From NCBI RefSeq assembly GCF_003261635.1, contig NZ_QFXK01000003.1, forward strand, positions 124,001 to 188,000: 64,000 bases of DNA, in the 5' to 3' direction. This document shows positions 7,010 to 15,801 of the stretch, piece after piece. The notes beneath the pieces were generated by a model, which saw only the letters and a list, made by a program, of their open reading frames with translations, searched no databases and had not been told where the DNA came from. The DNA comes from Kribbella monticola (GTDB lineage: Bacteria; Actinomycetota; Actinomycetes; Propionibacteriales; Kribbellaceae). Every line of letters starts with the position of its first letter. The stretch's first letter is position 1. The position numbers and the translations under genes were made by a program.

Positions 7010-8253
7010 TTAGGTTCGGGTCTCCGCCGCCTGCTGGGCGGCCTGGGGAGAGGAGATCCAGATGGGCGGCGGCTGACCTTGAGAGTCGACCCGAACGGGG
7101 TCCTAGCGCGCCCGCTTCGTCGTTTTGGCGGGCGGGCGTCGCCACGTCCACCGCGGGTCGTCGTCTGAACTTCAGCGTCGAGCACCCAGGCGAAGAGCAG
7201 ACCAGAGCGAGGAAACAGCCATCCGTCGTAGGCGAAGCGAAGCCGCCTGCCGTTCGGCGTTGTCGACTCACCAACCGGTTTCGGCCGGAGTCTGTTGGCC
7301 GTGTAGTCGAACAGACGCATGCTCGCGACACCGATATTGTCGTAGTTCATCTCGACCGCCAGACCTCGGGTAGGTCGGTCGACATCGAAGCGCACGATGT
7401 GGCCACTTTGCGCAAGTCGACTCACGTAGGTGAACGAGACGTCGACGGCTTCGTTGGCGGCAAGAGCATCCGCTCCGACATCGACAGAATAGATCTGGGA
7501 AGTGCTGTCCTCACGGCGGGTGATTCGGCGATCCTCCCCGTTGACGGTGAACTGCTGGAGTGCGAACGCCGCGGGATCGGTCGCGGGCAACCCCGGCACA
7601 GATGGGTGGAACCAGACTGACGTCTCACCCGACTCTCCGGCCAGCTCTTCGTACCGATCGCGATCTGATACCGCAGCAAAGCTGCGGAACCGGTGATGAG
7701 GCACCACGCTGTACTCCCATCGCACGACGATGTCGAAGACAGGCGCCTGGGCCGGGGCAGCGTCAACCGGTACCCCGATGTCGATCTGAACTTTGGCGTC
7801 GTACCACCGCTCCGCCGACTTAATCGCCTGGTCGCGGATGTCTCCGTAGACCTCGCGGGCAAATTGTTGATCGCCGAACCGCAGGCCGATGCTGTTCTCC
7901 GCGATCTGATCGAGGAGTTCCGGCGTGGCGACCCGCTTCAGATCCTCGGTGCCCACCGCGAAGCCGCGGATGACCGCCTCACGAATAGCCGGCGCCTCGG
8001 ACCTAAGGGTCGCTCGCATCCGCTCCTCAGCCCTGGCCTCGCTGTCGTTACCATCGACATACGCGAAGGCAATGGCTACCAATCCAGTTGTGAACAGCGC
8101 GGAACCTAGGTCTGTAAGAGGTAAGTTGTGGAACCACTCCGGTAGCAGACCCGGCCACTTAACGAGGACCAGCAGGGCCGCGCCGACGACCACGAAGATC
8201 GTCGCAAGCAACGCGAGTTTGGTTTTGTAGAGACGTTGGAGCGGATCGCGCAT
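7003..8253 (-). CDS. Two-TM membrane protein with beta-rich soluble domain
   Basis: 416 residues. Two membrane helices at about 12-31 and 47-65 are followed by a helical segment (EARAEERMRATLRSEAPAIREAVIRGF) and a long domain rich in predicted strands (FDIVVRWEYSVVPHHRF, VDVSFTYVSRLAQSGHIVRFDVDRP, RLRFAYDGWLFPRSGLLFAWV). The last 50 residues are a basic, Arg/Pro-rich tail of low complexity. I do not recognise the family. The layout of two N-terminal helices plus beta domain recalls membrane effectors of defence systems, but that is only an analogy. The next gene on the same strand is the XRE regulator, which has its own operator-bearing promoter. Confidence 0.6.
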   Translation of the reverse strand: MRDPLQRLYKTKLALLATIFVVVGAALLVLVKWPGLLPEWFHNLPLTDLGSALFTTGLVAIAFAYVDGNDSEARAEERMRATLRSEAPAIREAVIRGFAVGTEDLKRVATPELLDQIAENSIGLRFGDQQFAREVYGDIRDQAIKSAERWYDAKVQIDIGVPVDAAPAQAPVFDIVVRWEYSVVPHHRFRSFAAVSDRDRYEELAGESGETSVWFHPSVPGLPATDPAAFALQQFTVNGEDRRITRREDSTSQIYSVDVGADALAANEAVDVSFTYVSRLAQSGHIVRFDVDRPTRGLAVEMNYDNIGVASMRLFDYTANRLRPKPVGESTTPNGRRLRFAYDGWLFPRSGLLFAWVLDAEVQTTTRGGRGDARPPKRRSGRARTPFGSTLKVSRRPSGSPLPRPPSRRRRPEPKT

Positions 8254-8287
8254 ATACGTTTTCGACTATACCATTAAAATCTAGTGC

Positions 8288-8638
8288 CTAGAAATCAAAT
8301 CCTGACTTGCGAAACTCATCCGTGATGCCGTGGCCGAATTCCCAAAGCCCCCCTGACAAGAAGAACATCACGGCCACTAAAAAGCAGAAACTAGGTATCC
8401 ACGCAATCAGACCGATTAGTCCGTACCATCGCGAGCGAGACCTCAAGAGGAGAACGATGGCCAACACGACAAATATCGGCGAAGCAAGCGCACCGTAAAA
8501 TCCGAATGGTCCGATAAGACTAGTGCTTGTCGCCACCAGGATCCACAAGACATACTTCAACCAGTCCAAATTTTTCGGATTGATTGAAGCGAGAGGGCGG
8601 TTCCAGAAGAATGACATACCTATATAAAATATTAGCAT
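8288..8638 (-). CDS. Small integral membrane protein
   Basis: 116 residues with three hydrophobic helices (about 28-45, 47-66 and 75-95) and short charged loops (RSRSRW); the C-terminus (GITDEFRKSGFDF) is soluble. AT-richer than the core genes, as expected for island cargo. The start is uncertain: the first ATG gives MLIFYIGMSFFWNRPL, and the second Met gives a slightly shorter form. No family recognised and no catalytic motif seen. It lies between the SGNH hydrolase and the two-TM beta protein on the same strand. Confidence 0.45.
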   Translation of the reverse strand: MLIFYIGMSFFWNRPLASINPKNLDWLKYVLWILVATSTSLIGPFGFYGALASPIFVVLAIVLLLRSRSRWYGLIGLIAWIPSFCFLVAVMFFLSGGLWEFGHGITDEFRKSGFDF

Positions 8639-8656
8639 GAATTTCCATGGAGGCGT

Positions 8657-8700
8657 AACTGTCCCACTGCCAGAGATTCACATCCGACAGCGGGACAGTT
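8657..8700. terminator. Inverted repeat, probable terminator
   Basis: AACTGTCCC at 8657-8665 pairs perfectly with GGGACAGTT at 8692-8700, and CTG/CAG extends the stem after one mismatch. It lies just beyond the stop of the SGNH hydrolase gene (minus strand). There is no clear T-run, so a protein-binding palindrome is also possible. Confidence 0.5.
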
Positions 8701-8706
8701 TGTCGA

Positions 8707-11043
8707 CTACCGCTGAACAACACCTTCAATTCGTTGAGCTACTTCGAGACTGCCATCGTCGGTTAGATGTGGCAATGCATTCGATCTGAGGACTGCAGTA
8801 AACGTGAGATGATAGCCAGCGATATCCCATGTTCGAGCAGGGATATTCACCTTTTCGGTATCACAGTCGGGAGTAGGGGTGCAGCGATGTGTTGGAATGA
8901 ACTTGTACTCGACTACGAAGTGATCAATACTGCTGTACCCCGAAAAAAACACGTCGACCAGCGGTCCAAATACCCAAGCCGTGGAACCCGACTCCGGATA
9001 GTCGGTGCATAGGTCATGACCAGAGAAGTCCAGAGGAACAACGGTCAGTCCCTTTGCGGCCGCGACTTCGTTGAGCGCCGTGTTGAGTCTTTCCACGACA
9101 CGCTGCGCTTGAGTAAAAACCTTGTCGGCGAACTTCTTTGCCTGAGCGTCGAACCTGAGTAGGACCACATCTTTGAAGATCTTCGCCGGATTATTATTCA
9201 CCACCGCGTTGATGTAAACGTACAGCCCGGGCATGATATTGCAGCTTTGACCGGGGCTCGGGAAAGGATCGAAGTAGTTCGTGATTACGATCGGAACACC
9301 GGCGTACCTCTGCCTCAGCACCTTCGAGACTTCTCGAAGATTCTTGCGCAGCGCCTGCAGATGCTGCGTGAATGCCGATCCGGAGCAGACATTTTCCCCT
9401 CCAAAGCCGATCTCGAACTTTAGACACTCAGCAAACTGAATATCATTTCCACCGATAGTGATCGTAATTAGATCCGGATGAACAGCATCCGGCACATGCG
9501 TAATCTGATCGCTGAGGATAGACGTTTGACATGATGACGGCGTACCATCCGCGCCTCCGTGGAAGGATCCGGCGCAAGCGCCAGTCTTGGCATAATTGTA
9601 GACCTGCCAATCGAGCAACTCCCCCAGCCGTGCTGGGTAGGAACTGGCATTGTTAGGATAGCCGCCAGAGCCTCCCGTTCCGTTGCCGGCGGCGATGGAG
9701 TCACCGAAGGAAAGCACAGTCTTCCTTGGCAATCTGTGTGCCGGATCCAAGACTTCATGCGAGATAAACTCGTCGCCAAGATGGCTCATGGGCACTATCT
9801 GGGCATACAGCTTTGAGTCTTCTTCGACGACCAGACTGAGAGCACCCGCGATAAAGTCAGCATGGCTGCCAACGAGGGTGAACAACCGTTTGTCAACGTT
9901 CGCCGCGTAGCCCGACGTCACAGCAGTTTCAACAGTAGCGCCGGTGTCATCAAATATTGTTGCTTCTACCTGACATCCACACGGGTTGGGGAACGATTCC
10001 AGTGATCGAACCACGAGCAGATTGCCATTGGTGTCCACCTCTACGCCGCCCAGGTAGCGGTCATTGGTCAGCGCAACATAGTGAGCTACACCTGTCTCCT
10101 GAATCAGCGCCAACGTCGATGGAAGCCGCGGGAATCCCGGAAGTTGGTTCGGTGTCATAAGCGTCACGAGGCCGCCACCCGGCCTCACTTTGATTAGTCC
10201 CGAAAGAGTTTCAGGAGGAACAATGCAGTTAGGGGCAGCAAGCGATCCGAACTCGGAGCCGTTGGCTCGTCTCCCTACGATGGCAAGTTCAGTCCAATTT
10301 TCATCGCATCGACTGTCTCCCCCTGGATCCATGGCCACGTACAGCATGCCATCCGGTGCTACGGCCCAACTACTAACGTTCCAGTTAACTCCTTCCGTTT
10401 GCGGGGCTATGTAGGTTCCGGTCTGCTGTCCATCCAATGAGTAGTAGACAAATTCGCGCGAGAACGAGGACTGTGCACGAACGACGAATCCGGTATTGAA
10501 TGCTTTAATCTCCGATACCGCATTGTCGACTCCGACCCGGAATTTGACCGCGCGAGTCACCGTGCTGATGCCATAGATCCCGAGTCCGAAACAAGGGTCG
10601 CCATTCAGGTAGAGCGTACGGTCCGCTCCCATGCTCACACTTCCAAGCCTGATCAAGCATGGGACGTCGGCAGACCACTTGACTTCACCTTCGCTAATGG
10701 CGAGCACACTCACGATCTTGCTCGTCGGCAGGTCTCCATCGCGCGCTGGAACGTAGACAAAATTCGAATCCGGGTCGGCGACAGCATTAGCCATGTCGTC
10801 ACACAGTACGTGTGGAGGCATGATGTCGCTGATTAGATTGCCAAGCTGCCAGGTCTGCAGACGCGTTCCTTCCGGGGCACAGGAGCCGACACTCAGAGCG
10901 CCATTCCGATGAGGGAATGCGAACGCCTTTGTCCCCCCAACGATCTCCTTCCTGAATGTGTCAGTCGCCTGGGCACTGGAACCACTGATGACCGTGGCCA
11001 CCAACGCCAAAATAACGAGCAGAGCTGTTCGAATCTTCGACAC
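8707..11043 (-). CDS. Secreted SGNH/GDSL-type hydrolase with large N-terminal beta domain
   Basis: About 778 residues from the GTG at 11043, which follows GGGAAG; earlier in-frame starts at 11103 and 11064 are possible. Residues 1-27 form a signal peptide (KIRTALLVILALVATVISGSSAQA). The N-terminal 430 residues are strand-rich with many Gly/Asp turns (PARDGDLPTSKIVSVLAISEG, VDTNGNLLVVRSLE) and look like a beta-propeller. From about 450 the SGNH fold begins: FGDSIAAGNG (block I Ser), TIGGNDIQF (block III), and DIAGYHLTF near the end with the catalytic His. Several Cys suggest disulfides. Likely an extracellular esterase or lipase of unknown substrate. It lies between the conjugation-type module and the membrane proteins. 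Confidence 0.75.
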   Translation of the reverse strand: MSKIRTALLVILALVATVISGSSAQATDTFRKEIVGGTKAFAFPHRNGALSVGSCAPEGTRLQTWQLGNLISDIMPPHVLCDDMANAVADPDSNFVYVPARDGDLPTSKIVSVLAISEGEVKWSADVPCLIRLGSVSMGADRTLYLNGDPCFGLGIYGISTVTRAVKFRVGVDNAVSEIKAFNTGFVVRAQSSFSREFVYYSLDGQQTGTYIAPQTEGVNWNVSSWAVAPDGMLYVAMDPGGDSRCDENWTELAIVGRRANGSEFGSLAAPNCIVPPETLSGLIKVRPGGGLVTLMTPNQLPGFPRLPSTLALIQETGVAHYVALTNDRYLGGVEVDTNGNLLVVRSLESFPNPCGCQVEATIFDDTGATVETAVTSGYAANVDKRLFTLVGSHADFIAGALSLVVEEDSKLYAQIVPMSHLGDEFISHEVLDPAHRLPRKTVLSFGDSIAAGNGTGGSGGYPNNASSYPARLGELLDWQVYNYAKTGACAGSFHGGADGTPSSCQTSILSDQITHVPDAVHPDLITITIGGNDIQFAECLKFEIGFGGENVCSGSAFTQHLQALRKNLREVSKVLRQRYAGVPIVITNYFDPFPSPGQSCNIMPGLYVYINAVVNNNPAKIFKDVVLLRFDAQAKKFADKVFTQAQRVVERLNTALNEVAAAKGLTVVPLDFSGHDLCTDYPESGSTAWVFGPLVDVFFSGYSSIDHFVVEYKFIPTHRCTPTPDCDTEKVNIPARTWDIAGYHLTFTAVLRSNALPHLTDDGSLEVAQRIEGVVQR

Positions 11044-11166
11044 TCTTCCCACCCTGACTTCCATTAACTGCATCTCGCAATAGTCACTGATGACGGCAAG
11101 CACCTGGTAGCACTGACGCCCTATCCAACATCATCTCTGCGCTCAGAGCGCGACCCTTCAGACTCA

Positions 11167-11970
11167 TTACATCTTCTCCAAGGATTCACCTACTTCCGAA
11201 TTGAGCTTGACTATGAACATCCCAGAGTCGTTGCCGCCGCCCTCCTCGAAGAGGGACTCGATCTGCTCCAGGCGGTGTTTATCCGGAACGATGAACAGCA
11301 CATGCGGGAAAACGTCCATCCCGAGGCGTTCATACGCCCGGCGATAGCGGACCAGCTTGTCTGTGATCTTGTTCGCCTTTTCGGTAGCCCGGTCAACTTC
11401 GATAAAGTAGAGGCGCTTTGTCCGGGTGACTCGGTTCCCGATTTCGACGTAGGCGTCCGGGGTCAGATGCGTACTGCCACCGCCGCGCCAGGCAGCTTGC
11501 TCACGGTCGAAGCGGATCAGCTCGATGCCGGTGGTCGCTTCACAACCTCGGAGGGCGACGTACAGGTCGGCGATTTCCAAGCTGTGCTGGCTGACGGCGC
11601 GGTGTAGCCGGCATTTGCCGGGGCGGCCCAGTAGCCGCCACCCGCTAGGGCCCAGTTGGTACACGTGCTGGCCGCTGCCGCCTCCCGCTCCCCCGGCTGG
11701 CCGTGATGTAAGGCGGGCTAGAAACTTGCCATCACAGAGTCGCTTGAGCGCGCGATCGAGTGGAGTGCTCGACGCTAGGCCGGCGTACAACAAGTCCCGG
11801 ATCTGTCCCGTCGTCACCTGCTTGAAGGTTCCGACGAAATCGACGACGGCACGGTCGCGGTGCGAGAGCGCTGGAGAAGCATCCGGGGGCACTTCAGTCA
11901 CCGGTCGCTTGGCCGCGTTGGCCCAGGTCAGGAGCAAGTTCGGTGTGGGGCGACACACACAGCGACCCAC
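11167..11970 (-). CDS. Replication-relaxation family protein
   Basis: 267 residues; GTG start, but the conserved part begins near residue 35, so a later start is possible. The N-terminal winged-helix segment is clear: LSHRDRAVVDFVGTFKQVTTGQIRDLLYAG, then LDRALKRLCDGKFLARL. It is followed by HVYQLGPSGWRLLG and the IRFDREQAAWRGG ... PDAYVEIG ... YFIEVDRATE region, which resembles a nuclease-like fold, and a C-terminal VRYRRAYERLGMDVFPHVLFIVPDK segment. This is the replication-relaxation family, found next to TraG/VirD4-like genes in actinobacterial conjugative elements and plasmids. It is the last gene of the module on the minus strand. Confidence 0.8.
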   Translation of the reverse strand: MGRCVCRPTPNLLLTWANAAKRPVTEVPPDASPALSHRDRAVVDFVGTFKQVTTGQIRDLLYAGLASSTPLDRALKRLCDGKFLARLTSRPAGGAGGGSGQHVYQLGPSGWRLLGRPGKCRLHRAVSQHSLEIADLYVALRGCEATTGIELIRFDREQAAWRGGGSTHLTPDAYVEIGNRVTRTKRLYFIEVDRATEKANKITDKLVRYRRAYERLGMDVFPHVLFIVPDKHRLEQIESLFEEGGGNDSGMFIVKLNSEVGESLEKM

Positions 11971-12003
11971 ACACTCCCGGGTCGGCCAGATAGGTGTTCA
12001 TCG

Positions 12004-12270
12004 TCACGACCGCGCTGTACTACGGCTGAGTTCCGAGTTCACAGCGTCGAACCACTCCTCGCCATACCGGATGGCGAGCTCTAGGTGCTCCCGCATCCCC
12101 ACGCCGTAGCGCGTCGTCGCCCGCTCTACGGCGTTGTCGGCATAGGTGTCCAGCTCTACTCGTTCGTTGGCCAGCCGCCCCACGGCCTGGAGCTGTGCCT
12201 TCGCGAACTCGGTCGTGCGCTCGAGGTAGGCGACCTGGGATGCGAGGTCGCGCATGCTGTGGTTCGACAT
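12004..12270 (-). CDS. Small helical protein of the conjugation module
   Basis: 88 residues, preceded by GGAGGAC at good spacing and placed six bases after the stop of the TraG/VirD4-like gene, so surely co-expressed with it. It is all-helical and charged (DLASQVAYLERTTEFAKAQLQAVGRLANERVELDTYADNAVERATTRYG) and probably a coiled coil. No known domain. It may be an accessory protein of the transfer ATPase. Confidence 0.6.
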   Translation of the reverse strand: MSNHSMRDLASQVAYLERTTEFAKAQLQAVGRLANERVELDTYADNAVERATTRYGVGMREHLELAIRYGEEWFDAVNSELSRSTARS

Positions 12271-12276
12271 GTCCTC

Positions 12277-14466
12277 CTACTTCCACTCGACTGGGCCTAG
12301 ATGCGGCCTCTGCTTGCCAGACCCCGCGCCAGCTGGCGACCGGCGCTGGGCGATTTCCTGTTCGACGGCCCGCACAGGACGGCCGTACCGATTCCGCGAG
12401 CGGTGCCTTACGGTCTTCGCCATACCGGTCGATCTGCCGGGCGGCAACGTCATCCCGGTTACCGGCTGACTGATGCTTGCCCCCGTCGCCAGACGGCAGA
12501 TGACCTCGTACGCACCCAGATTCATGAAGTCGTCCTGGTCGACCGATCGTCCGAATTCGCGCGAGAACACCATTGCGTCGTCGGCTGACAGCTGGAAAAC
12601 AACTTTGCTGCGTGCATTCGCCATAACCGCGCCACGAAGTTCCAATGGCAATTGGGCCAAGTGTTGATGGGCCAGCACCATGCCCAACCCGAAGGACCTC
12701 GCCTTCGCCAGCATCTCTTCGGGACTAATCGGAAGATTTAGAAACGACTGAAACTCGTCGAGGTACAGAAAGGTCGGGTGAGTCAGTTTTACGCGCTGCA
12801 CGGCGGCCCAGACCGAGTTCAATAGCAGCGTCCCTGCCAAGCTCGCGGTGGCCTCGCCAACGCCAGCCAAGTTCACCAGCACGATGCCGCCGTTCCGCAG
12901 CACGGTCTCGATGTCGAACTTCGACTCGCTCTGACCGATGATGTTGCGGATCTCGGCGCGAGCGTTCAACTGCCAAATGCGGTCCATCACCGGCTGTGCG
13001 ATCCGGTCCTGCATGCTCTTCGGTTGGTTCTGGAACCGGGTCCAGAAATTCTTCAACTCAACGTCCGCCACCGTCCCGATCAGTTCATCCCGCCACTCGT
13101 TCTCCTCGGCGGTCATCGGGATGAGGAGCGGCGGCAGGTCAACGAAGGTGTACTTCGGGTTCGTGACGATCGTGCGCAGCCCCATGTAGAGGAGTTCGCG
13201 GGTCCAGACGCCACGCGTGTCGTGATACAGACGATCGAACAGCTGACAGATTCGCTCAACGGCACCACGGGGGTTGCCATCGGACAGGATGTTAAATCCC
13301 ACTGGCATGGCGGTATCGGTCACGTCGAGCACGATGACGTCATTCAGCCGGTATTTCGGCACCAGGTCGAGCGCCGCTTTAAAGAGATCCCTCTTGCTCT
13401 CGACCAAAATGACGCCGTACCCAGCGGCGAAGTCATGGGCCATCATATTGGCAAGGACCGTCGTCTTCCCGACGCCTGTGCCGCCGATGACATGCAAGTG
13501 CTTGAAGGAATCCTCGGCGCTGATGGCAAGCGGTCGCTCGGCACCGGGAAAGTTGGAGCGCGCCACGACCCGGCCCCGGCGCGGAATCGCCGCTGTCGCC
13601 GGGAGGTGGCGTGCTTGCCCGGGTGGCAGTCCGGCAACGTGCGGCTGGCCAATCGGGAGACCGCTCAGGCCCGCCAACTCGGTCGAGGTCAAGCGCATCG
13701 GGGTGAGCATGGGCTCGGCCGCCTGGTCGATGCGTCGCTCCAGCGCCTTGGGCGGCACCATCCGGAGCTTGAAGCGGCTGTTGGCGTCGTTGGCGCCCGC
13801 TAAGGCGTGTTGGACACGGCGTACGAGGAGACGAGCATGCTCTGGCACGGCAGCACGGCCAGCAACACGAAGAACAGCGTGGAAGTTCGGCTCAGCCAGC
13901 TTGTGGCGTCGATCGGCCACTTCATCTCTGCTCAGGGCACCTATGCCGAGCATCACATTCAAAGCAAAGCTGCCTGTGCGAGGCGGCCGATGCTCGACAG
14001 GTGGCTTCTCCGGTACGGCCGGCGTGAACACCAGCTGCACCATCACAATGTCGGCGCGCTTCAAGGTCTGGACGCTCGCCAGCAGGGACGCGCTCAGCGT
14101 CTCGGCACTGGGGATGCGCAGTGTCCGGGACGGGTTCGTGGAGCCGACCTCGATGGCGTAGTCCCATTGCCGAAGTCCAACCGACTCGCCATCCTCCTCA
14201 ATGTCGTTGGGCTCCACCCGAATCCCTGGCACGAGGGTGCGGAGCTGCCTCACGACGTAGTCCGCGATGTTGGTAGATACCCGCAAGCGATGCTCAATGC
14301 CCGTTGCGGTCGCCCACAGCTCCAACGCCGCCGAGGGCGAGCCGAAGATGTCGGCGCGCGCCATCCCGGTGATCGCGCCGAGCCAGGCGGTGATCATCTC
14401 CGTCTTCAAGTCGGACGGGAACGCCAGACGATACGTCTGGCGCTCCCGTTTGCGGTTCCACATCAT
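12277..14466 (-). CDS. TraG/VirD4/HerA-like DNA-transfer ATPase
   Basis: 729 residues from the double ATG at 14466/14463; a longer open frame to 14586 overlaps the small membrane gene and is unlikely. The N-terminal 300 residues are a non-ATPase domain (TYRLAFPSDLKTEMITAWLGAITG). Walker A is GGTGVGKTT at about 328-336, then GYGVILVESKRDLF, and Walker B is PTFLYLDEFQSF near 575, with AKARSFGLGMVLAHQHLAQL and NARSKVVFQLSADDA typical of the TraD/TraG C-terminal half. Such ATPases couple DNA to a conjugative channel. There is no TM segment in this protein; the small membrane proteins upstream could anchor it. No relaxase is seen in the window. Confidence 0.85.
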   Translation of the reverse strand: MMWNRKRERQTYRLAFPSDLKTEMITAWLGAITGMARADIFGSPSAALELWATATGIEHRLRVSTNIADYVVRQLRTLVPGIRVEPNDIEEDGESVGLRQWDYAIEVGSTNPSRTLRIPSAETLSASLLASVQTLKRADIVMVQLVFTPAVPEKPPVEHRPPRTGSFALNVMLGIGALSRDEVADRRHKLAEPNFHAVLRVAGRAAVPEHARLLVRRVQHALAGANDANSRFKLRMVPPKALERRIDQAAEPMLTPMRLTSTELAGLSGLPIGQPHVAGLPPGQARHLPATAAIPRRGRVVARSNFPGAERPLAISAEDSFKHLHVIGGTGVGKTTVLANMMAHDFAAGYGVILVESKRDLFKAALDLVPKYRLNDVIVLDVTDTAMPVGFNILSDGNPRGAVERICQLFDRLYHDTRGVWTRELLYMGLRTIVTNPKYTFVDLPPLLIPMTAEENEWRDELIGTVADVELKNFWTRFQNQPKSMQDRIAQPVMDRIWQLNARAEIRNIIGQSESKFDIETVLRNGGIVLVNLAGVGEATASLAGTLLLNSVWAAVQRVKLTHPTFLYLDEFQSFLNLPISPEEMLAKARSFGLGMVLAHQHLAQLPLELRGAVMANARSKVVFQLSADDAMVFSREFGRSVDQDDFMNLGAYEVICRLATGASISQPVTGMTLPPGRSTGMAKTVRHRSRNRYGRPVRAVEQEIAQRRSPAGAGSGKQRPHLGPVEWK

Positions 14467-14476
14467 GGTGCGCCAC

Positions 14477-14635
14477 TCACCACCGGGTGCTTCGGCGAAT
14501 GACGAAACCGAAGATCCAGACGATGCAGAGCCCGACCAACACGTACGGCAGCATCGGTGCCAAGACCCACCAGACCACTCTGACAACCACCGCGGTTAAG
14601 AGGATCAGAAAGAGAACGCTCCGCGCCTGCCGCAT
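14477..14635 (-). CDS. Short two-helix membrane protein (52 aa)
   Basis: The ATG at 14635 follows a strong GGAGGTGG ribosome site. The 52-residue product starts MRQARSVLFLILL and ends IRRSTRW; two hydrophobic helices (about 6-26 and 28-46) are separated by a Pro turn. Its stop lies 10 bases before the ATG of the TraG/VirD4-like gene. The position suggests a membrane anchor for that ATPase, an inference from context. Confidence 0.65.
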   Translation of the reverse strand: MRQARSVLFLILLTAVVVRVVWWVLAPMLPYVLVGLCIVWIFGFVIRRSTRW

Positions 14636-14674
14636 CACCGCCACCTCCTAAATGTCGATGCCGTAGGCAACGGA

Positions 14675-14992
14675 CTAGCGCTCGTCCCACCGCTCGGCGG
14701 TCTGGATCATTTCGTCGCGCACCTGCTGGTACGTCGCCTCGATCTGACCGTGCGCCTTCTCCTCGGCCTGGATCGCCGCGTGTAGTTCGCGCTTGTGAAG
14801 CTCAGCCTGCTGCCACACCTTGTACTTCTCCTTCAGCAAGTAGCCACCAATACAGGTCGCCGCTACTGCGATGAGGATGAGGAGGATGACAAACCAGAAG
14901 TTGACGATGACCCAGACCACGCCCTGGATCGCCAAGGCGATCCCGACAAGGAGCAACAACCCGAAGAACAGACCACTCGCCAGATCCTCCAT
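14675..14992 (-). CDS. Membrane protein with C-terminal coiled coil
   Basis: 105 residues. Two closely spaced membrane helices (about 6-28 and 30-52) are followed by a charged helix of about 50 residues (LLKEKYKVWQQAELHKRELHAAIQAEEKAHGQIEATYQQVRDEMIQ). The start ATG overlaps the stop of the gene upstream by one base. Part of the transfer-module operon. No family recognised. Confidence 0.6.
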   Translation of the reverse strand: MEDLASGLFFGLLLLVGIALAIQGVVWVIVNFWFVILLILIAVAATCIGGYLLKEKYKVWQQAELHKRELHAAIQAEEKAHGQIEATYQQVRDEMIQTAERWDER

Positions 14993-15261
14993 CAGAAGGC
15001 TCCGAATCGCGGATCGATCGAGTTCCGATGGACGTCAGCCATGCCGCGCACGTACTGCTTCTCGATCTCCGTGAGGATCCGGTTCTTCACCGGATCCTCA
15101 CCCGCCAGGTCGTGACGGAACTCATCCAGATCCGACACGTCGCGAACGACGCGCTGCATCGTCTCGGCTGTCATCTTCCGCTGACAGCTCGAACACACCA
15201 CTACAGTCACCCTCGGCCGCCGTCGCAAGAGACGGCCGAGGGATTTCGTCAGCTTCTTCAT
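14992..15261 (-). CDS. Small protein, paralogue of the next upstream gene
   Basis: 89 residues. The N-terminus is strongly basic (MKKLTKSLGRLLRRRPR) and is followed by a CSSC motif that could bind zinc. The C-terminal half, DVSDLDEFRHDLAGEDPVKNRILTEIEKQYVRGMADV, matches the C-terminal half of the neighbouring gene at 15271. The two are paralogous modules with different N-termini. Nine bases separate the two genes. Function unknown; context is the transfer module. Confidence 0.6.
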   Translation of the reverse strand: MKKLTKSLGRLLRRRPRVTVVVCSSCQRKMTAETMQRVVRDVSDLDEFRHDLAGEDPVKNRILTEIEKQYVRGMADVHRNSIDPRFGAF

Positions 15262-15270
15262 GATGACGAC

Positions 15271-15603
15271 CTAGATCTTGAAGGGGTCAGTCAGGCCGTC
15301 GATGATGTTGCCGACGCCACGCACGTACTTGGCCTCGATCCCGGCAAGCACGCTGTTCTTGGTCGAGTCGCCACCCGCCAGGTCGTTGCGCAGGTCATCC
15401 AAGTCGGAGGCGTCTCGCATGGCGTGACCCGCTACGCGCTTCAACCCAGACGCCTTCACCTCGGCGACGACCGTGTCGCAGACGGCGCGGCGAATGCTTA
15501 CCTGCGCCTCCTTCGCCTCGCGAGACAGCACGAGTCCGCCGTGCGTTCGCATGAGCGGCGACAGCTCCATTCGCGCGGCTAGAGTTTCCAACTCGTTGCT
15601 CAT
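15271..15603 (-). CDS. Small protein, paralogue of the gene at 14992
   Basis: 110 residues from the ATG at 15603 (an in-frame ATG at 15651 is less likely; MSNELETLAARMELSPLM is a natural start). The C-terminal half, DASDLDDLRNDLAGGDSTKNSVLAGIEAKYVRG, is shared with the next gene downstream. The N-terminal half is helical and contains a single Cys. It is the first gene of the minus-strand transfer module and starts about 200 bases from the comM junction. Confidence 0.6.
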   Translation of the reverse strand: MSNELETLAARMELSPLMRTHGGLVLSREAKEAQVSIRRAVCDTVVAEVKASGLKRVAGHAMRDASDLDDLRNDLAGGDSTKNSVLAGIEAKYVRGVGNIIDGLTDPFKI

Positions 15604-15801
15604 AGACAGTGCTCCTCGGTTCTCACGACTCGCCAATCGAGATCGCTTCACGGAACACAGTGAGCGTTGGAACGTTCGGCAGCACCGACAAATGTCGGCC
15701 CACGGGCAGTGACCGCGTGGTCACTTTTGGCCTCCTCCATTCCGACAGAGACGGCTATACCGTTGGACGTGCCAGTTCAGTGGATGTATAGACCGACTTG
15801 C

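Larger units (their letters stand above)
1..15801. mobile_element. Right-hand part of an integrated conjugative/mobilisable island ending inside comM
   Basis: The segment runs from the window edge to the point where comM homology starts (the DEAPE motif at about 15802). It holds a toxin-immunity pair, Lsr2, SIR2-like proteins, an XRE regulator and a conjugation-type module (replication-relaxation protein plus TraG/VirD4-like ATPase). Several genes between 4 and 11 kb look less GC-rich than the core that follows. The core gene block starts immediately to the right. No integrase, excisionase or tRNA is seen in the window, so the left end and the recombinase must lie outside or be lost. The boundary is inferred from the abrupt start of comM homology, not from a recognised att repeat. 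Confidence 0.7.

Noticed and set aside
8707..11103. Upstream start (11103) for the SGNH hydrolase
   Set aside because: The GTG at 11043 has a ribosome site and gives a proper signal peptide; the longer form would bury the signal.
2163..14466. SIR2-HerA defence pair (SIR2-like genes plus the HerA-like ATPase)
   Set aside because: The ATPase lies more than 6 kb away, within a replication-relaxation/TraG module with its own small membrane genes, so it is a transfer ATPase and not the SIR2 partner.
15751..15795. CTATAC ... GTATAG inverted repeat at the comM junction as an att or recombination site
   Set aside because: Only six bases per arm with unequal flanks; without the other end of the island it cannot be supported.
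1..15801. tRNA gene or tRNA-type attachment site at the island edge
   Set aside because: No cloverleaf or 3' tRNA end was found at the comM junction; the target is a protein gene.
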